A stretch of 64,000 bases of DNA from Bradyrhizobium oligotrophicum S58 (lineage in GTDB: Bacteria; Pseudomonadota; Alphaproteobacteria; Rhizobiales; Xanthobacteraceae). Numbering within the stretch: the stretch's first letter is position 1; every line of letters begins with the position of its first letter. The stretch covers positions 7,039,001 to 7,103,000 of the forward strand of contig NC_020453.1 in assembly GCF_000344805.1 (NCBI RefSeq). Reading direction: 5' to 3'. Shown in pieces: positions 25,320 to 34,378 of the stretch. The notes under the pieces are model-generated. The model had not been told where the DNA came from and ran no database searches. It was given only the letters and a program-made list of their open reading frames with translations. The position numbers and the translations under genes are program-made.

Positions 25320-26888
25320 ATGGCAAAATTCGATCAGAACGATTCGAGCGTCGTCGTCATCATCGGCTCGGGGGCCGGCGGCGGCACCTTGGGCAACGAG
25401 CTCGCACAGAAGGGCATCAAGGTCGTCATTCTCGAAGCCGGCAATCGCTACGAGATTCCCGACTTCATCAACGACGAATGGGAGAGCTTCACCCAGCTCG
25501 CCTGGACCGACATGCGCACGACCTCAGGCACCTGGCGCGTCGCCAAGGACTTCGCCAATCTGCCGGCCTGGATCGTCAAGGCGGTCGGCGGCTCGACGGT
25601 GCACTGGGCCGGCGCCTCGCTGCGCTTCGACGAGCACGAGTTCAAGGCCCGCACCACCTATGGCGGCGTGCCCGGCACGAGCCTCCACGATTGGCCGGTG
25701 ACGCTCGCCGAGATGGAGCCATGGTACGCCAAGGCCGAGTTCAAAATGGGCGTGACGCGCACCAACGACATCCCGGGTCTGCCCGGCAACAACAACTTCA
25801 AGGTCCTCGAGGCCGGCGCCCGCAAGCTCGGCTACAAGACCGTGCACACCGGCAACATGGCGATCAACTCGCAGCCGCGCGACGGCCGCGGCGCCTGCCA
25901 GCAGATCGGCTTCTGCTTCCAGGGCTGCAAGTCCGGTGCGAAATGGTCGACCTTGTACACCGAGATTCCGAAGGGCGAGGCCACCGGCAATCTCGAGGTG
26001 CGCTCGGGCAGCATGGCGATCAAGATCGAGCATGACGCCTCGGGCAAGGTGACCGGCGTGGTCTATGCCGACGGCCAGGGCAAGATGCAGCTGCAGAAGG
26101 CCCGCATCGTCGCCGTCGCCGGCAACTCGATCGAGAGCCCGCGGCTGCTGCTCAACAGCGCCTCCAACCTGTTCCCGGACGGCCTCGCCAACTCCTCGGG
26201 CCAGGTCGGGCGCAACTACATGCGGCACATGACCGGCAGCGTCTATGCGACGTTCGAGAACCCCGTGCACATGTATCGCGGCACCACAATGGCCGGCATC
26301 GTCCGCGACGAGGCCGCGTTCAATCCGAAGCGCGGCTTCGTCGGCGGCTACGAGATGGAGACCTTGTCGCTCGGCCTTCCGTTCATGGCGGCGTTCCTCA
26401 ATCCCGGCGCCTGGGGCCGCAGCTTCACCGCGGCGATGGAGACTTATCCGCGCATGGCCGGCATGTGGCTGGTCGGAGAGGACATGCCGCAGGAGACCAA
26501 CCGCATCACGCTCGACCCTGCCGCCAAGGACAAGTTCGGCATGCCGGTGGCATCAGTGCATTTCGACGATCACCCCAACGACGTCGCGATGCGCGCCCAC
26601 GCCTACAGACAGGGTTCGGCGATCTACGAAGCGGTCGGCGCCACCGTGACCTATCCGACCACGCCCTATCCCTCGACGCACAATCTCGGCACCAACCGGA
26701 TGAGCGAGAAGGCCAAGGACGGCGTCGTCAACAAGTTCGGCCAGACCCACGACGTCAAGAACCTGTTCGTGTCGGACGGCAGCCAGTTCACGACAGGTGC
26801 GGCGTGCAATCCGACGCTGACGATCGTGGCGCTGGCGATCCGCCAGGCCGACTACATCGCCGGCGCGATGCAGAAGAAGGAGATCTAG
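25320..26888 (+). CDS. GMC family FAD-dependent dehydrogenase, catalytic subunit
   Basis: A 522-aa flavoprotein: FAD-binding 'IIGSGAGGGTLGNELA' (about 14-29) and 'VVILEAG', 'GGSTVHWAG' (90-98), and the C-terminal GMC active-site pair His ('STHNLGTNRM') and Asn ('ACNPTLTIVAL'). No signal peptide. Cysteines 193, 199 and 203 (25896-25928) form C-x5-C-x3-C, the same spacing as the 3Fe-4S ligands of bacterial FAD-glucose dehydrogenase. With the Tat subunit and cytochrome c upstream it forms a likely periplasmic dehydrogenase complex. Sugar or polyol substrate unknown. Confidence 0.93.
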   Translation: MAKFDQNDSSVVVIIGSGAGGGTLGNELAQKGIKVVILEAGNRYEIPDFINDEWESFTQLAWTDMRTTSGTWRVAKDFANLPAWIVKAVGGSTVHWAGASLRFDEHEFKARTTYGGVPGTSLHDWPVTLAEMEPWYAKAEFKMGVTRTNDIPGLPGNNNFKVLEAGARKLGYKTVHTGNMAINSQPRDGRGACQQIGFCFQGCKSGAKWSTLYTEIPKGEATGNLEVRSGSMAIKIEHDASGKVTGVVYADGQGKMQLQKARIVAVAGNSIESPRLLLNSASNLFPDGLANSSGQVGRNYMRHMTGSVYATFENPVHMYRGTTMAGIVRDEAAFNPKRGFVGGYEMETLSLGLPFMAAFLNPGAWGRSFTAAMETYPRMAGMWLVGEDMPQETNRITLDPAAKDKFGMPVASVHFDDHPNDVAMRAHAYRQGSAIYEAVGATVTYPTTPYPSTHNLGTNRMSEKAKDGVVNKFGQTHDVKNLFVSDGSQFTTGAACNPTLTIVALAIRQADYIAGAMQKKEI

Positions 26889-26939
26889 AGCTGAAAGGCT
26901 GAGTGGCGTGAACCTCACGCGCCGCAAAGACGGTCAGTG

Positions 26940-26987
26940 CCTCCCCCGCTTGCGGGGGAGGTCGCATCGCATCGAAGATGCGATGCG
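26940..26987. repeat. Double palindromic intergenic repeat, copy A
   Basis: Two adjacent perfect hairpins: CCTCCCCCGC-TT-GCGGGGGAGG (26940-26961) and CGCATCGCATC / GATGCGATGCG (26963-26987, loop GAA). A matching G/C-rich module follows at 27063-27086. Located between the convergent GMC and RHH genes, where it could also stabilise mRNA 3' ends. Confidence 0.7.
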
Positions 26988-27062
26988 GGTGGGGGAACGC
27001 TCAGCAAAGACTACTCATGAAGGGCGCGTAGCCAAGACTACCCGTGTGGCGCCCTCACCCCG

Positions 27063-27086
27063 CCCTCCCCCGCTTGCGGGGGAGGG
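27063..27086. repeat. Palindromic intergenic repeat, copy B
   Basis: CCCTCCCCCGC-TT-GCGGGGGAGGG, an 11-bp perfect inverted repeat matching the first hairpin at 26940-26961. It lies 25 bp beyond the stop of the RHH gene. Confidence 0.7.
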
Positions 27087-27111
27087 AGACGAGAGAGCGC
27101 GTTCGTGGCGA

Positions 27112-27423
27112 CTATTCAGCCGCATCCATGATCGCGGCCGCGGTAAAGTCCGGCAGCGCGGCGGTGGCCTTCGCCCGGTAGATCAGACAGGAGCAGCGCA
27201 GCAGCGACGCGAAATTCTTCACCTCGCCGTGATGGTCGAGCACCTCGGCATAGAGCGTGGTCACGAACTTGGCGAGGCTCATGCCTTCCTTGGCGGCGAT
27301 CTCCTCGAGCGTGTCCCAGAACGCCATTTCGAGCCGGATCGACGTGCTATGGCCGCCGATCCGCAAACTGCGGGTCTGCGACTCGTAATCGCGCTGAGGC
27401 TGGTGTGCGAACAGACGGCACAT
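27112..27423 (-). CDS. Ribbon-helix-helix domain protein
   Basis: A 103-aa protein. After a short N-terminus the sequence 'STSIRLEMAFWDTLEEIAAKEGMS' fits a ribbon-helix-helix DNA-binding fold (beta strand about 29-35 then two helices). Found alone, without an adjacent toxin gene, so a simple antitoxin role is not supported. ATG 27423 has a clear GGAGGAA ribosome site. It is divergent from mutL. Confidence 0.8.
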   Translation of the reverse strand: MCRLFAHQPQRDYESQTRSLRIGGHSTSIRLEMAFWDTLEEIAAKEGMSLAKFVTTLYAEVLDHHGEVKNFASLLRCSCLIYRAKATAALPDFTAAAIMDAAE

Positions 27424-27630
27424 GGGCTTCCTCCGGCAGATTGTGATTTTCGGGAAACGATATACTGGCCCCGCCCGCCTCACAATCCCGTTGGAGAACG
27501 CGGCTTTCGCCTGCCGCACTGCATGAAAAAGGCTATTCTCCCGGCCACATATGTGGCGCCGCGGCAGCGTGGCTCCGCGCCGCCTTGGCGGCTACAACAG
27601 CGCATCCGAATCTTTGCGACAGACCACCTC

Positions 27631-29487
27631 ATGCCCGTCCGCCAGCTTCCCGAACAGATCATCAACCGCATCGCCGCCGGCGAGGTGGTCGAGCGGCCCG
27701 CGAGCGTGGTCAAGGAACTGGTCGAGAACGCGATCGACGCCGGTGCCAGCCGCATCGACATCTTCACCGATGGCGGCGGCCGGCGGAAGATCGCCATCAC
27801 CGACGATGGCGGCGGCATGACTGCCGCCGATCTCGCCCTCGCGGTCGAGCGCCACGCGACGTCGAAGCTCGACGACGAGGACCTGCTGCAGATCCGTACG
27901 CTCGGGTTCCGCGGCGAGGCGCTGCCGTCGATCGGCTCGGTGGCGCGGCTGTCGATCACGACGCGGCACAAGAGCGAGCCGCATGCCTGGTCGCTTGCGG
28001 TCGATTGCGGCGTGAGATCCGACATCGTGCCGGCCGCGCTGAATCAAGGCACCCGCGTCGAGGTCGCAGATCTCTTCCACGCCACGCCGGCGCGGCTGAA
28101 GTTCCTCAAGACCGACCGCACCGAGGCCGAAGCGATCCGCGAGGTGGTGCGGCGCCTCGCCATGGCGCGGCCCGACATCGCCTTCACCCTGGCCGGCGAG
28201 GAGCGCGCGCCGGTGACGTGGACGGCAGCCTTGCCCGGCGCCCCCGGCCAGTTGACGCGGCTCGGCGACATCCTGGGCGCCGACTTCCGCAGCCATGCGA
28301 TCGCGGTGCGAAGCGAGCGCGACGGAGTGGCCGTCGAAGGCTTCGCCGCAGCGCCGGCGCTGACGCGCGCCAATGCGCTCGGACAATATCTGTTCGTCAA
28401 TGGCCGCCCGGTGCGCGACAAGCTGATCGTCGGCGCGGTGCGCGCGGCCTATGCCGACTATCTGCCGCGCGACCGCCATCCGGTGGTGGCGCTGTTCGTC
28501 ACGCTCGATCCCCGCGAGGTCGACGCCAATGTGCATCCGGCGAAGACCGAGGTGCGCTTCCGCAATGCCGGCCTGGTGCGCGCATTGATCATCCACGCGC
28601 TGAAGGAAGGCCTCGCGCGCGAGGGCCGACGTACCGCCGCCAATGATGGCGGCGCGACGATCGCCGCATTCCGTCCGGCGTTCACGCCGCCGCCGCGACC
28701 CAATCCTGGCCCGATGAATTGGGACTGGCAGCGCTCGCCATCGGCGCCGGTGATGCCGCATTTCGGCGGCTCGTTCCCGTCGGCTGCGCCCTCACCTGAT
28801 CCAGGCTCGTTCGGGCTCGCGGAATCCTCGCAAGCGGCGTTCGACGTCGGCGCGCCGCGCGCCGATCTGCGCCTGCACGAGCAGCCGGCCGCGCCCGACC
28901 TGCTCGACCGTCCGCTGGGTGCCGCACGCACGCAGATCCACGACACCTACATCGTGGCGCAGACGCGCGACGGCCTCGTCATCGTCGATCAGCACGCCGC
29001 GCATGAGCGCATCGTCTATGAGCGGCTGAAGGCCTCGCTATCGGCGCATGGCGTGCAGCGGCAGATCCTCTTGATCCCCGACATCGTCGAGTTCGACGAA
29101 GCCACCGTCGAGACGCTGCTCGCGCGGACCGATGAGCTCGCCTCGTTCGGGCTTGCCATCGAGTCGTTCGGCCCCGGCGCGGTCGCGGTGCGAGAGACGC
29201 CGTCGCTGCTCGGCAAGATCAATGCGGCGGGGCTCTTGCGCGACCTCGCCGAGCACATGGAGGAATGGGGCGAGGCGCTGCCGCTGGAGCGCCGGCTGAT
29301 GCATGTGGCCGCCACCATGGCCTGCCACGGCTCGGTCCGCGCCGGCCGCCGCCTCAAGCCGGAGGAGATGAACGCGCTGCTCCGCGAGATGGAGGAGACG
29401 CCGAACTCCGGCCAGTGCAACCACGGCCGCCCGACCTATGTCGAGCTCAAGCTCGCGGATGTGGAGAAGCTGTTCGGGCGGAGGTAG
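27631..29487 (+). CDS. mutL: DNA mismatch repair protein MutL
   Basis: A 618-aa GHKL ATPase of mismatch repair: 'ELVENAIDAGAS' (about residues 30-41), 'DDGGGM', 'TLGFRGEALPSIGSV' (about 90-104). A variable Pro-rich linker (about 345-420) leads to the dimerisation domain with 'DQHAAHERIVYE', an exact match to the DQHA(x)2E(x)4E endonuclease motif, plus 'ACHGSVRAGRRL' and 'CNHGRPTYVEL'. It should nick DNA itself, as expected in organisms without MutH. ATG 27631 chosen; upstream in-frame Met codons lie in unconserved sequence. Confidence 0.97.
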   Translation: MPVRQLPEQIINRIAAGEVVERPASVVKELVENAIDAGASRIDIFTDGGGRRKIAITDDGGGMTAADLALAVERHATSKLDDEDLLQIRTLGFRGEALPSIGSVARLSITTRHKSEPHAWSLAVDCGVRSDIVPAALNQGTRVEVADLFHATPARLKFLKTDRTEAEAIREVVRRLAMARPDIAFTLAGEERAPVTWTAALPGAPGQLTRLGDILGADFRSHAIAVRSERDGVAVEGFAAAPALTRANALGQYLFVNGRPVRDKLIVGAVRAAYADYLPRDRHPVVALFVTLDPREVDANVHPAKTEVRFRNAGLVRALIIHALKEGLAREGRRTAANDGGATIAAFRPAFTPPPRPNPGPMNWDWQRSPSAPVMPHFGGSFPSAAPSPDPGSFGLAESSQAAFDVGAPRADLRLHEQPAAPDLLDRPLGAARTQIHDTYIVAQTRDGLVIVDQHAAHERIVYERLKASLSAHGVQRQILLIPDIVEFDEATVETLLARTDELASFGLAIESFGPGAVAVRETPSLLGKINAAGLLRDLAEHMEEWGEALPLERRLMHVAATMACHGSVRAGRRLKPEEMNALLREMEETPNSGQCNHGRPTYVELKLADVEKLFGRR

Positions 29488-29541
29488 CGACGACGACCTG
29501 GCGATCGACGAGGAGTGGCACGACGGCAGATACAAACGAGC

Positions 29542-29700
29542 TGTCGTCCCGGGTAAGCCGTAGCGGCGCAAAGCGCCGCGGAGGCGCCGACCCGGGACCC
29601 ATACGCCGCAGCAGAAGTGGGGGAAAAGATCGACGTGGCGAGCAGCACGCGTCCCAACGTGACCCTGTGGTTATGGGCCCCTGCGTTCGCAGGGGCGATA
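29542..29700. repeat. Composite palindromic repeat, copy 3
   Basis: Begins TGTCGTCCCGGG, includes a GCGGCGCAAAGCGCCGC hairpin (29563-29579 region) and GACCCGGGACCCATACGCCGC, then about 70 nt later GGTTATGGGCCCCTGCGTT and CGCAGGGGCGATA. Fills most of the gap between convergent mutL and rsmD. Confidence 0.7.
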
Positions 29701-29711
29701 CTGAGCAAGGA

Positions 29712-30266
29712 TCAAGCGCCGCGGAGAAAGACGAACTCGGTGTCGTCATAGGCGCGGCGTTCGAGCTCTTCGAAACCGTCGGGCGCTTTGAACGCGGCAG
29801 CCTTGGCCTCCTCGACCACCAGCAGCGCCGATGGCACGAGCCAGCCGCCGTCACGCAGCGAGGCCAACGCCTTCTCGGCCAGGCCCCTGCCATAGGGCGG
29901 ATCGAGAAACACCAGCGAGAACGGCTCGACCGGATGCGCCGGGCCGGGATCGGTGGCATCGCGGCGATAGACCTTGGTGACACCGCCGAGCCCGAGCGCC
30001 TCGACATTGTTGCGCAGCAGCGCCCGCGCCTCAGCGCCGTTGTCGACGAACAGCGTGAACGCCGCGCCGCGCGACACCGCCTCGATGCCGAGCGCGCCGG
30101 TGCCGGCAAACAGATCGAGCACGCGGGCGCCCTCGATCGGTTCGTCATAGGCGTGGACGAGAATATTGAACAGCGCCTCGCGCAGCCGGTCCTGGGTCGG
30201 CCGGATGTCGCGCGAAGCGGGCGAAGCGATGTTGCGGCCCTTCAGCCGACCACCGACGACACGCAT
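29712..30266 (-). CDS. rsmD: 16S rRNA (guanine(966)-N2)-methyltransferase RsmD
   Basis: A 184-aa SAM-dependent rRNA methyltransferase: N-terminal 'MRVVGGRLKGRNI' signature, 'PTQDRLREALFNIL', SAM motif 'VLDLFAGTGALGIEA' (about residues 48-62) and catalytic 'LDPPYG' (about 121-126). It modifies G966 in helix 31 of 16S rRNA. Downstream of, and same strand as, the pseudouridine synthase gene with a 9-bp gap, so probably one operon of rRNA modification. Confidence 0.96.
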   Translation of the reverse strand: MRVVGGRLKGRNIASPASRDIRPTQDRLREALFNILVHAYDEPIEGARVLDLFAGTGALGIEAVSRGAAFTLFVDNGAEARALLRNNVEALGLGGVTKVYRRDATDPGPAHPVEPFSLVFLDPPYGRGLAEKALASLRDGGWLVPSALLVVEEAKAAAFKAPDGFEELERRAYDDTEFVFLRGA

Positions 30267-30275
30267 CGCCGAGCC

Positions 30276-32483
30276 CTACTCATCCCGCGGCGTGATATCG
30301 CGCTTGCCGTGATAGCCGCGCTTCGGCCGCCGCGGCGGCCCGTAGCCAGCCGAATCGGCCTCATTGCGCGCACGCGCCTCGTCGCTGCCGGTGCGCTGCA
30401 CCAGCACGCGCCGGCCCTTGCGATCCGCCACGACTTCGCGCTTCGGCTTGGGCTTCGGATCCGGCAGCGGCTCGCGATCGCCCTTGCCCGTCGGCGCCGG
30501 ACCGAGATCCGCGCCCGACTGCGCGACGACCTTCTCGCCGAGCTGCTCGCGCAGCACCCGCGTCTTGACCTCCTGGACCTCGCCCTCGGGCAGCTCCAGC
30601 AACTGGAACGGACCATAGGACACGCGGATCAGGCGGTTCACCTCAAGACCGAGATGGCCGAGCACATTGCGCACCTCGCGGTTCTTGCCCTCGCGGATCG
30701 CGACCACCAGCCAGACATTGGCGCCCTGGTCACGCTCCAAGGTGGCCTCGATCGGCCCGTATTTGACGCCGTCGACCTCGACGCCTTCGCGCAGCTGATC
30801 GAGCTGCGCCTGGGTCACCTCGCCATGGGCGCGGACGCGATAGCGCCGCATCCAGCCGGTGTCCGGCAGTTCGAGCACGCGCGCCAGGCCGCCGTCATTG
30901 GTGAGCAGCAGCAGGCCCTCGGTGTTGAAGTCGAGCCGGCCGATCGAGATCAGCCGCGGCAGCCCTTCGGGCAGATTGTCGAACACCGTCGGGCGGCCCT
31001 CGGGGTCGCTGTGCGTCGTCATCAGGCCGCGCGGCTTGTGGTACAAAAACAGCCGCGTGCGCTCGCGCTCCGGCAACGGCGCGCCGTCGATCTGGATGAC
31101 GTCGCTCTCGGTGACGTCGAGCGCCGGCGAATTGATGATGCGGCCGTTCACGCTGACGCGGCCCTGCGTGACCATCTCCTCGGCATCGCGGCGCGAGGCG
31201 AGCCCTGCGCGGGCCAGCACCTTGGCGATGCGCTCGCCAGTCTTGCCGGGCTTGGGCGCCTCGTCGGGCACGACGCGCTTGCTGCGCTTGTCGGTCTCAG
31301 GCTTGCGCTCACGATAGGCGCCGCGGCCGCCGAACGCCGGACGCTTGGCGAAGACCTTGCTGTCGTCCTCATTGTCGCGGCGCGGCCGATCGCCGAACTC
31401 ACCGCCGCGGCGCTCGCTGCGCGGATGCTCCTGCCAGTCGGTACGGCCCTCGGGACGGCGACGCGGCTTGTCGAAGCCGCGGTCGTCGCCGCGATCACGC
31501 GGGCGATCGAATTTGGGCTTGTCGAAACCTGGCCGGTCGAACTTCGGACGATCCTCGCGCGGACGGTCGGATCGCGGCCGGTCGAAGCTGCGTGCGCCGT
31601 CGCGCGGCGGACGCGCGCTGCGCTCCGGACGATCGCCATCCGCACCGCGCTTCTGCCAGGGCTTGGTGTCACCACGCGCCGGACGATCGCCGAATTCCTT
31701 GCGCGGACCACGCGGTCCGGCCCCGAACTTGCGCTCGCCACGATCGCCTTCGGCGCCACGCGAGAACTTCCGCTCACCACCGAACTTGCGCTCCGGCCGA
31801 TCACCCGTGCGCGGCGGACGGTCGCCGAAGCTGCGCTCGGTGCGCGGACGGTCGCCGCGATCGCGGGCGCCTTCGCCGCGCGGCGTGTAGGGTCGCTTGT
31901 CGCCGTCGCGCTCGCGCGGGGCGTAAGGCTTGCGCTCGCCGAACTTGCGCTCGGACGATCGTCCCGCCGGACGGGCCTCATCGCGATTGGCGCGCGGCGT
32001 ATAAGGACGCTTTTCGCCGCCGCGCTCATCCCGGTCGAACTTCGGCCGGTCGCCGCGCGGCTTGAAGGCACGCTTTTCACCATCACCGTCCCGTGCGGGA
32101 CGAGAGCTGAACGGCCGATCGCCGCGCGGCCGCTCATCGCGGTTGAAGCGCGGCTTGTCGCCGGAGGCACTGGCACCATACGGCTTGGCACCATAGGATT
32201 TGGCACCCTGGGGCTTGTCACCGTAGGACCTGCGCGGCGCATCGCCGTCCTCACGGCGGCGCGGCGGACGGCCCTCGTCGAAGGAGCGCTTGCCCCTGCC
32301 GCCGCCTTCCTTGGCGCCGAAGTCCTTGGCTCCGAACTCCTTGGGCCCGGAACCGCGCTTGGCGAACTTCTTGTCAGGGCCGCGCGCGGCACCCGAGCGT
32401 CCCTTGCCGCCCTCGGACCGCGCCCGCGGGGCCCGGTCGCGGCTGCCGCGGGAATCGTTGTCTTTGTCGGTGGTACGGGGCAT
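30276..32483 (-). CDS. RluB/RsuA-type pseudouridine synthase with long disordered basic N-terminus
   Basis: A 735-aa protein. The C-terminal part is ordinary: S4 RNA-binding domain 'RIAKVLARAGLASRRDAEEMV' (about 420-440) and catalytic domain with 'GRLDFNTEGLLLLTNDG' (catalytic Asp about residue 517), typical of RluB-like large-subunit rRNA enzymes. Residues about 1-410 are low-complexity, repeating short units rich in R, D, K, G, P and F ('DRPKFDRP', 'GERKFG', 'KPYAPRE'). Such RGG-like, charge-alternating extensions are predicted disordered and RNA-binding. The extension makes this much longer than the usual 240-300 aa family. Start ATG 32483. Confidence 0.9.
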   Translation of the reverse strand: MPRTTDKDNDSRGSRDRAPRARSEGGKGRSGAARGPDKKFAKRGSGPKEFGAKDFGAKEGGGRGKRSFDEGRPPRRREDGDAPRRSYGDKPQGAKSYGAKPYGASASGDKPRFNRDERPRGDRPFSSRPARDGDGEKRAFKPRGDRPKFDRDERGGEKRPYTPRANRDEARPAGRSSERKFGERKPYAPRERDGDKRPYTPRGEGARDRGDRPRTERSFGDRPPRTGDRPERKFGGERKFSRGAEGDRGERKFGAGPRGPRKEFGDRPARGDTKPWQKRGADGDRPERSARPPRDGARSFDRPRSDRPREDRPKFDRPGFDKPKFDRPRDRGDDRGFDKPRRRPEGRTDWQEHPRSERRGGEFGDRPRRDNEDDSKVFAKRPAFGGRGAYRERKPETDKRSKRVVPDEAPKPGKTGERIAKVLARAGLASRRDAEEMVTQGRVSVNGRIINSPALDVTESDVIQIDGAPLPERERTRLFLYHKPRGLMTTHSDPEGRPTVFDNLPEGLPRLISIGRLDFNTEGLLLLTNDGGLARVLELPDTGWMRRYRVRAHGEVTQAQLDQLREGVEVDGVKYGPIEATLERDQGANVWLVVAIREGKNREVRNVLGHLGLEVNRLIRVSYGPFQLLELPEGEVQEVKTRVLREQLGEKVVAQSGADLGPAPTGKGDREPLPDPKPKPKREVVADRKGRRVLVQRTGSDEARARNEADSAGYGPPRRPKRGYHGKRDITPRDE

Positions 32484-32614
32484 GAAGGTCTCGCTTCGAG
32501 GTGCAGGACGCGGGGTGATACGCGCGCTCTGAGCAGCGCATGTCACGCGGGAAATCGGTGTCCGGTTTTGCTGAAGGGCGATGCAGTAGCAGACTTGGGC
32601 GGGTATGACGAGCC

Positions 32615-33061
32615 ATGAACGGCCCTTCTTTCATGGATTTGGCGTTGAAAGTGGCCGAATCGGCCGCAATTTCCGGCGAGGTGCCGATCGGCTGCGTCGT
32701 GGTGCGGGATAATGTGGTCATCGCCACCGCCGCCAACCGCACTTTGACCGACCGGGACCCGACCGCCCATGCCGAAGTCCTGGCGCTGCGGCAGGCCGCC
32801 CAGGCGATCGGCAGCGAGCGGCTGGTCGACTGCGACCTCTACGTGACGCTCGAGCCTTGCACGATGTGCGCCGGTGCCATCTCTTTCGCCCGGATCCGCC
32901 GACTTTACTACGGGGCGGCCGATCCCAAGGGCGGCGCGGTCGAGTCCGGTGTCCGCTTCTTCGCCGCGCCGACCTGTCATCACGCGCCGGAGGTCTATTC
33001 CGCCGTCGGCGAGCAGCAGGCGGCGCAGATGCTGAAGGCGTTCTTCAAGGCGCGGCGGTGA
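32615..33061 (+). CDS. tadA: tRNA adenosine(34) deaminase TadA
   Basis: A 148-aa zinc deaminase that converts A34 to inosine in tRNA-Arg(ACG). Zinc/catalytic motifs are intact: 'PTAHAEVLAL' (His and proton-shuttling Glu) and 'LEPCTMCAGAI' (two Cys ligands); the family 'GGAVESG' loop is also visible. Divergent from the pseudouridine synthase gene with about 130 bp between them. Confidence 0.95.
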   Translation: MNGPSFMDLALKVAESAAISGEVPIGCVVVRDNVVIATAANRTLTDRDPTAHAEVLALRQAAQAIGSERLVDCDLYVTLEPCTMCAGAISFARIRRLYYGAADPKGGAVESGVRFFAAPTCHHAPEVYSAVGEQQAAQMLKAFFKARR

Positions 33062-33064
33062 TGC

Positions 33065-34378
33065 CTACTCAGCCGCCGCGTCGAACGATGCGCGAAAGGC
33101 AATGCGGACGGGGAGCCTGGAGACGCCGCTCATGAACGGAGACTGCACGCGACGGACGCGTCCGGCCCGCTCGATCCGCTCGGTGCGACGCAGCAGCTCG
33201 GCGAACATCGCGCGCATCTGCATCCGCGCCAGCTGCAAGCCCATGCAGACGTGCGGACCACGGCCGAAGGCGATATGCGGGTTCGGACTGCGATCGATCA
33301 GGAACGCGCCGGCGCTCTCGAATACGGACTCGTCGCGATTGGCGGAGTGGAAGAACAGAGCCAGCGCGTCGCCTTCGCGAATGGGCTGGCCCGCGACCTC
33401 GGTGTCGCCGAGCGCGGTCCGCATGAAATGGCGCACCGGCGTGGTCCAGCGCAACATCTCCTCGATGGCGCTGTCGAGCAGGTCCGGCTCGGCGCGCAGC
33501 CTCGCGAACTGATCGGGGGCTGCGAGCAGCGCTTCCAGGCCGCCGCCCAATGCGAGCGCCGTGGTATCGTGGCCGGCGGTCACAAGCAGGATGAAGTAGG
33601 AGATCAACTCGTAGTGCGGCATCGCTGCACCGTGCGGTTCGGCCCGCGCGATCAGGCTGGTGAGATCGTCGCGCGGATAGGCGAGGCGATCGGCGACGAC
33701 GGCTTCGAAATAGTCGCGCAGCGCCAGCATGGCCATGCGCATGGTGTCACCGGGCGACTCGGCAAGCCGCCGCTGCGGATCCTCGGCGCCCACGAAGGCC
33801 TGGGCAAGCCTTGCGAGCCGCGCGTCATCGGCTTCGGGCGTGCCCAGCATGCGGCCGATCACCCGGAACGTGAACGGCAGCGCGACGTCGGCGGCGAAAT
33901 CGATGGGGCCGCTGCATGCAGCAATGCGATCGATGATCTCCGCCGCCCATCGCGCCAGCCAGGTTTCCAGCTCGCGCAAGGCCGGTGGCGCAAACGCTCC
34001 CTGGATGATCGCGCGATAGACAGCGTGATCGGGCGGATCCATCTCGGTCAGGCTGCGCACGAGCTGCGGCTTGCCGGTGACCCGCTGCAGCACGGCCTCG
34101 GAGGTCTCGCTGGCGAGATAGGTACGCGGTCCTGCTGCGAATTGTCCGCTTCGCGTCTCGATCGAAACGATGTCAGCGTAGCGGGTGACGGCCCAGAACG
34201 GCCGCACGTCCGGACGCTCGACCCAATGCAGCGGCGCCTCCCTGCGCAGCAGCGCGCAGGCCCGCTCCAGTCGCGACGGGCTGGCGTGCCCCCGGGAAGA
34301 GATCAGCACTTCCACGGCGCGCTCGATAGCGGCGCTACGTCGATCGGCTTTCGAAGATGGCAGCGGGGCCGCTGGCAT
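33065..34378 (-). CDS. Cytochrome P450
   Basis: A 437-aa soluble P450 monooxygenase: I-helix 'TAGHDTTALAL', K-helix ExxR 'EEMLRW', and haem-binding loop 'FGRGPHVCMGLQLA' with the Cys thiolate. ATG 34378 is chosen because it forms a TGATG junction with the methyltransferase stop; an upstream start at 34405 is possible. Substrate unknown. Third in a translationally coupled run (unknown protein, methyltransferase, P450), so it probably acts on the same small molecule as the methyltransferase. No ferredoxin gene adjacent. Confidence 0.93.
   Translation of the reverse strand: MPAAPLPSSKADRRSAAIERAVEVLISSRGHASPSRLERACALLRREAPLHWVERPDVRPFWAVTRYADIVSIETRSGQFAAGPRTYLASETSEAVLQRVTGKPQLVRSLTEMDPPDHAVYRAIIQGAFAPPALRELETWLARWAAEIIDRIAACSGPIDFAADVALPFTFRVIGRMLGTPEADDARLARLAQAFVGAEDPQRRLAESPGDTMRMAMLALRDYFEAVVADRLAYPRDDLTSLIARAEPHGAAMPHYELISYFILLVTAGHDTTALALGGGLEALLAAPDQFARLRAEPDLLDSAIEEMLRWTTPVRHFMRTALGDTEVAGQPIREGDALALFFHSANRDESVFESAGAFLIDRSPNPHIAFGRGPHVCMGLQLARMQMRAMFAELLRRTERIERAGRVRRVQSPFMSGVSRLPVRIAFRASFDAAAE

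Noticed and set aside
29265..32618. Very long plus-strand open frame (about 1100 codons) opposite rsmD and the pseudouridine synthase
   Set aside because: High GC removes stop codons on the antisense strand; the minus strand has recognisable RsmD and RluB-like domains and good starts, while the plus frame has low-complexity, unrecognisable protein.
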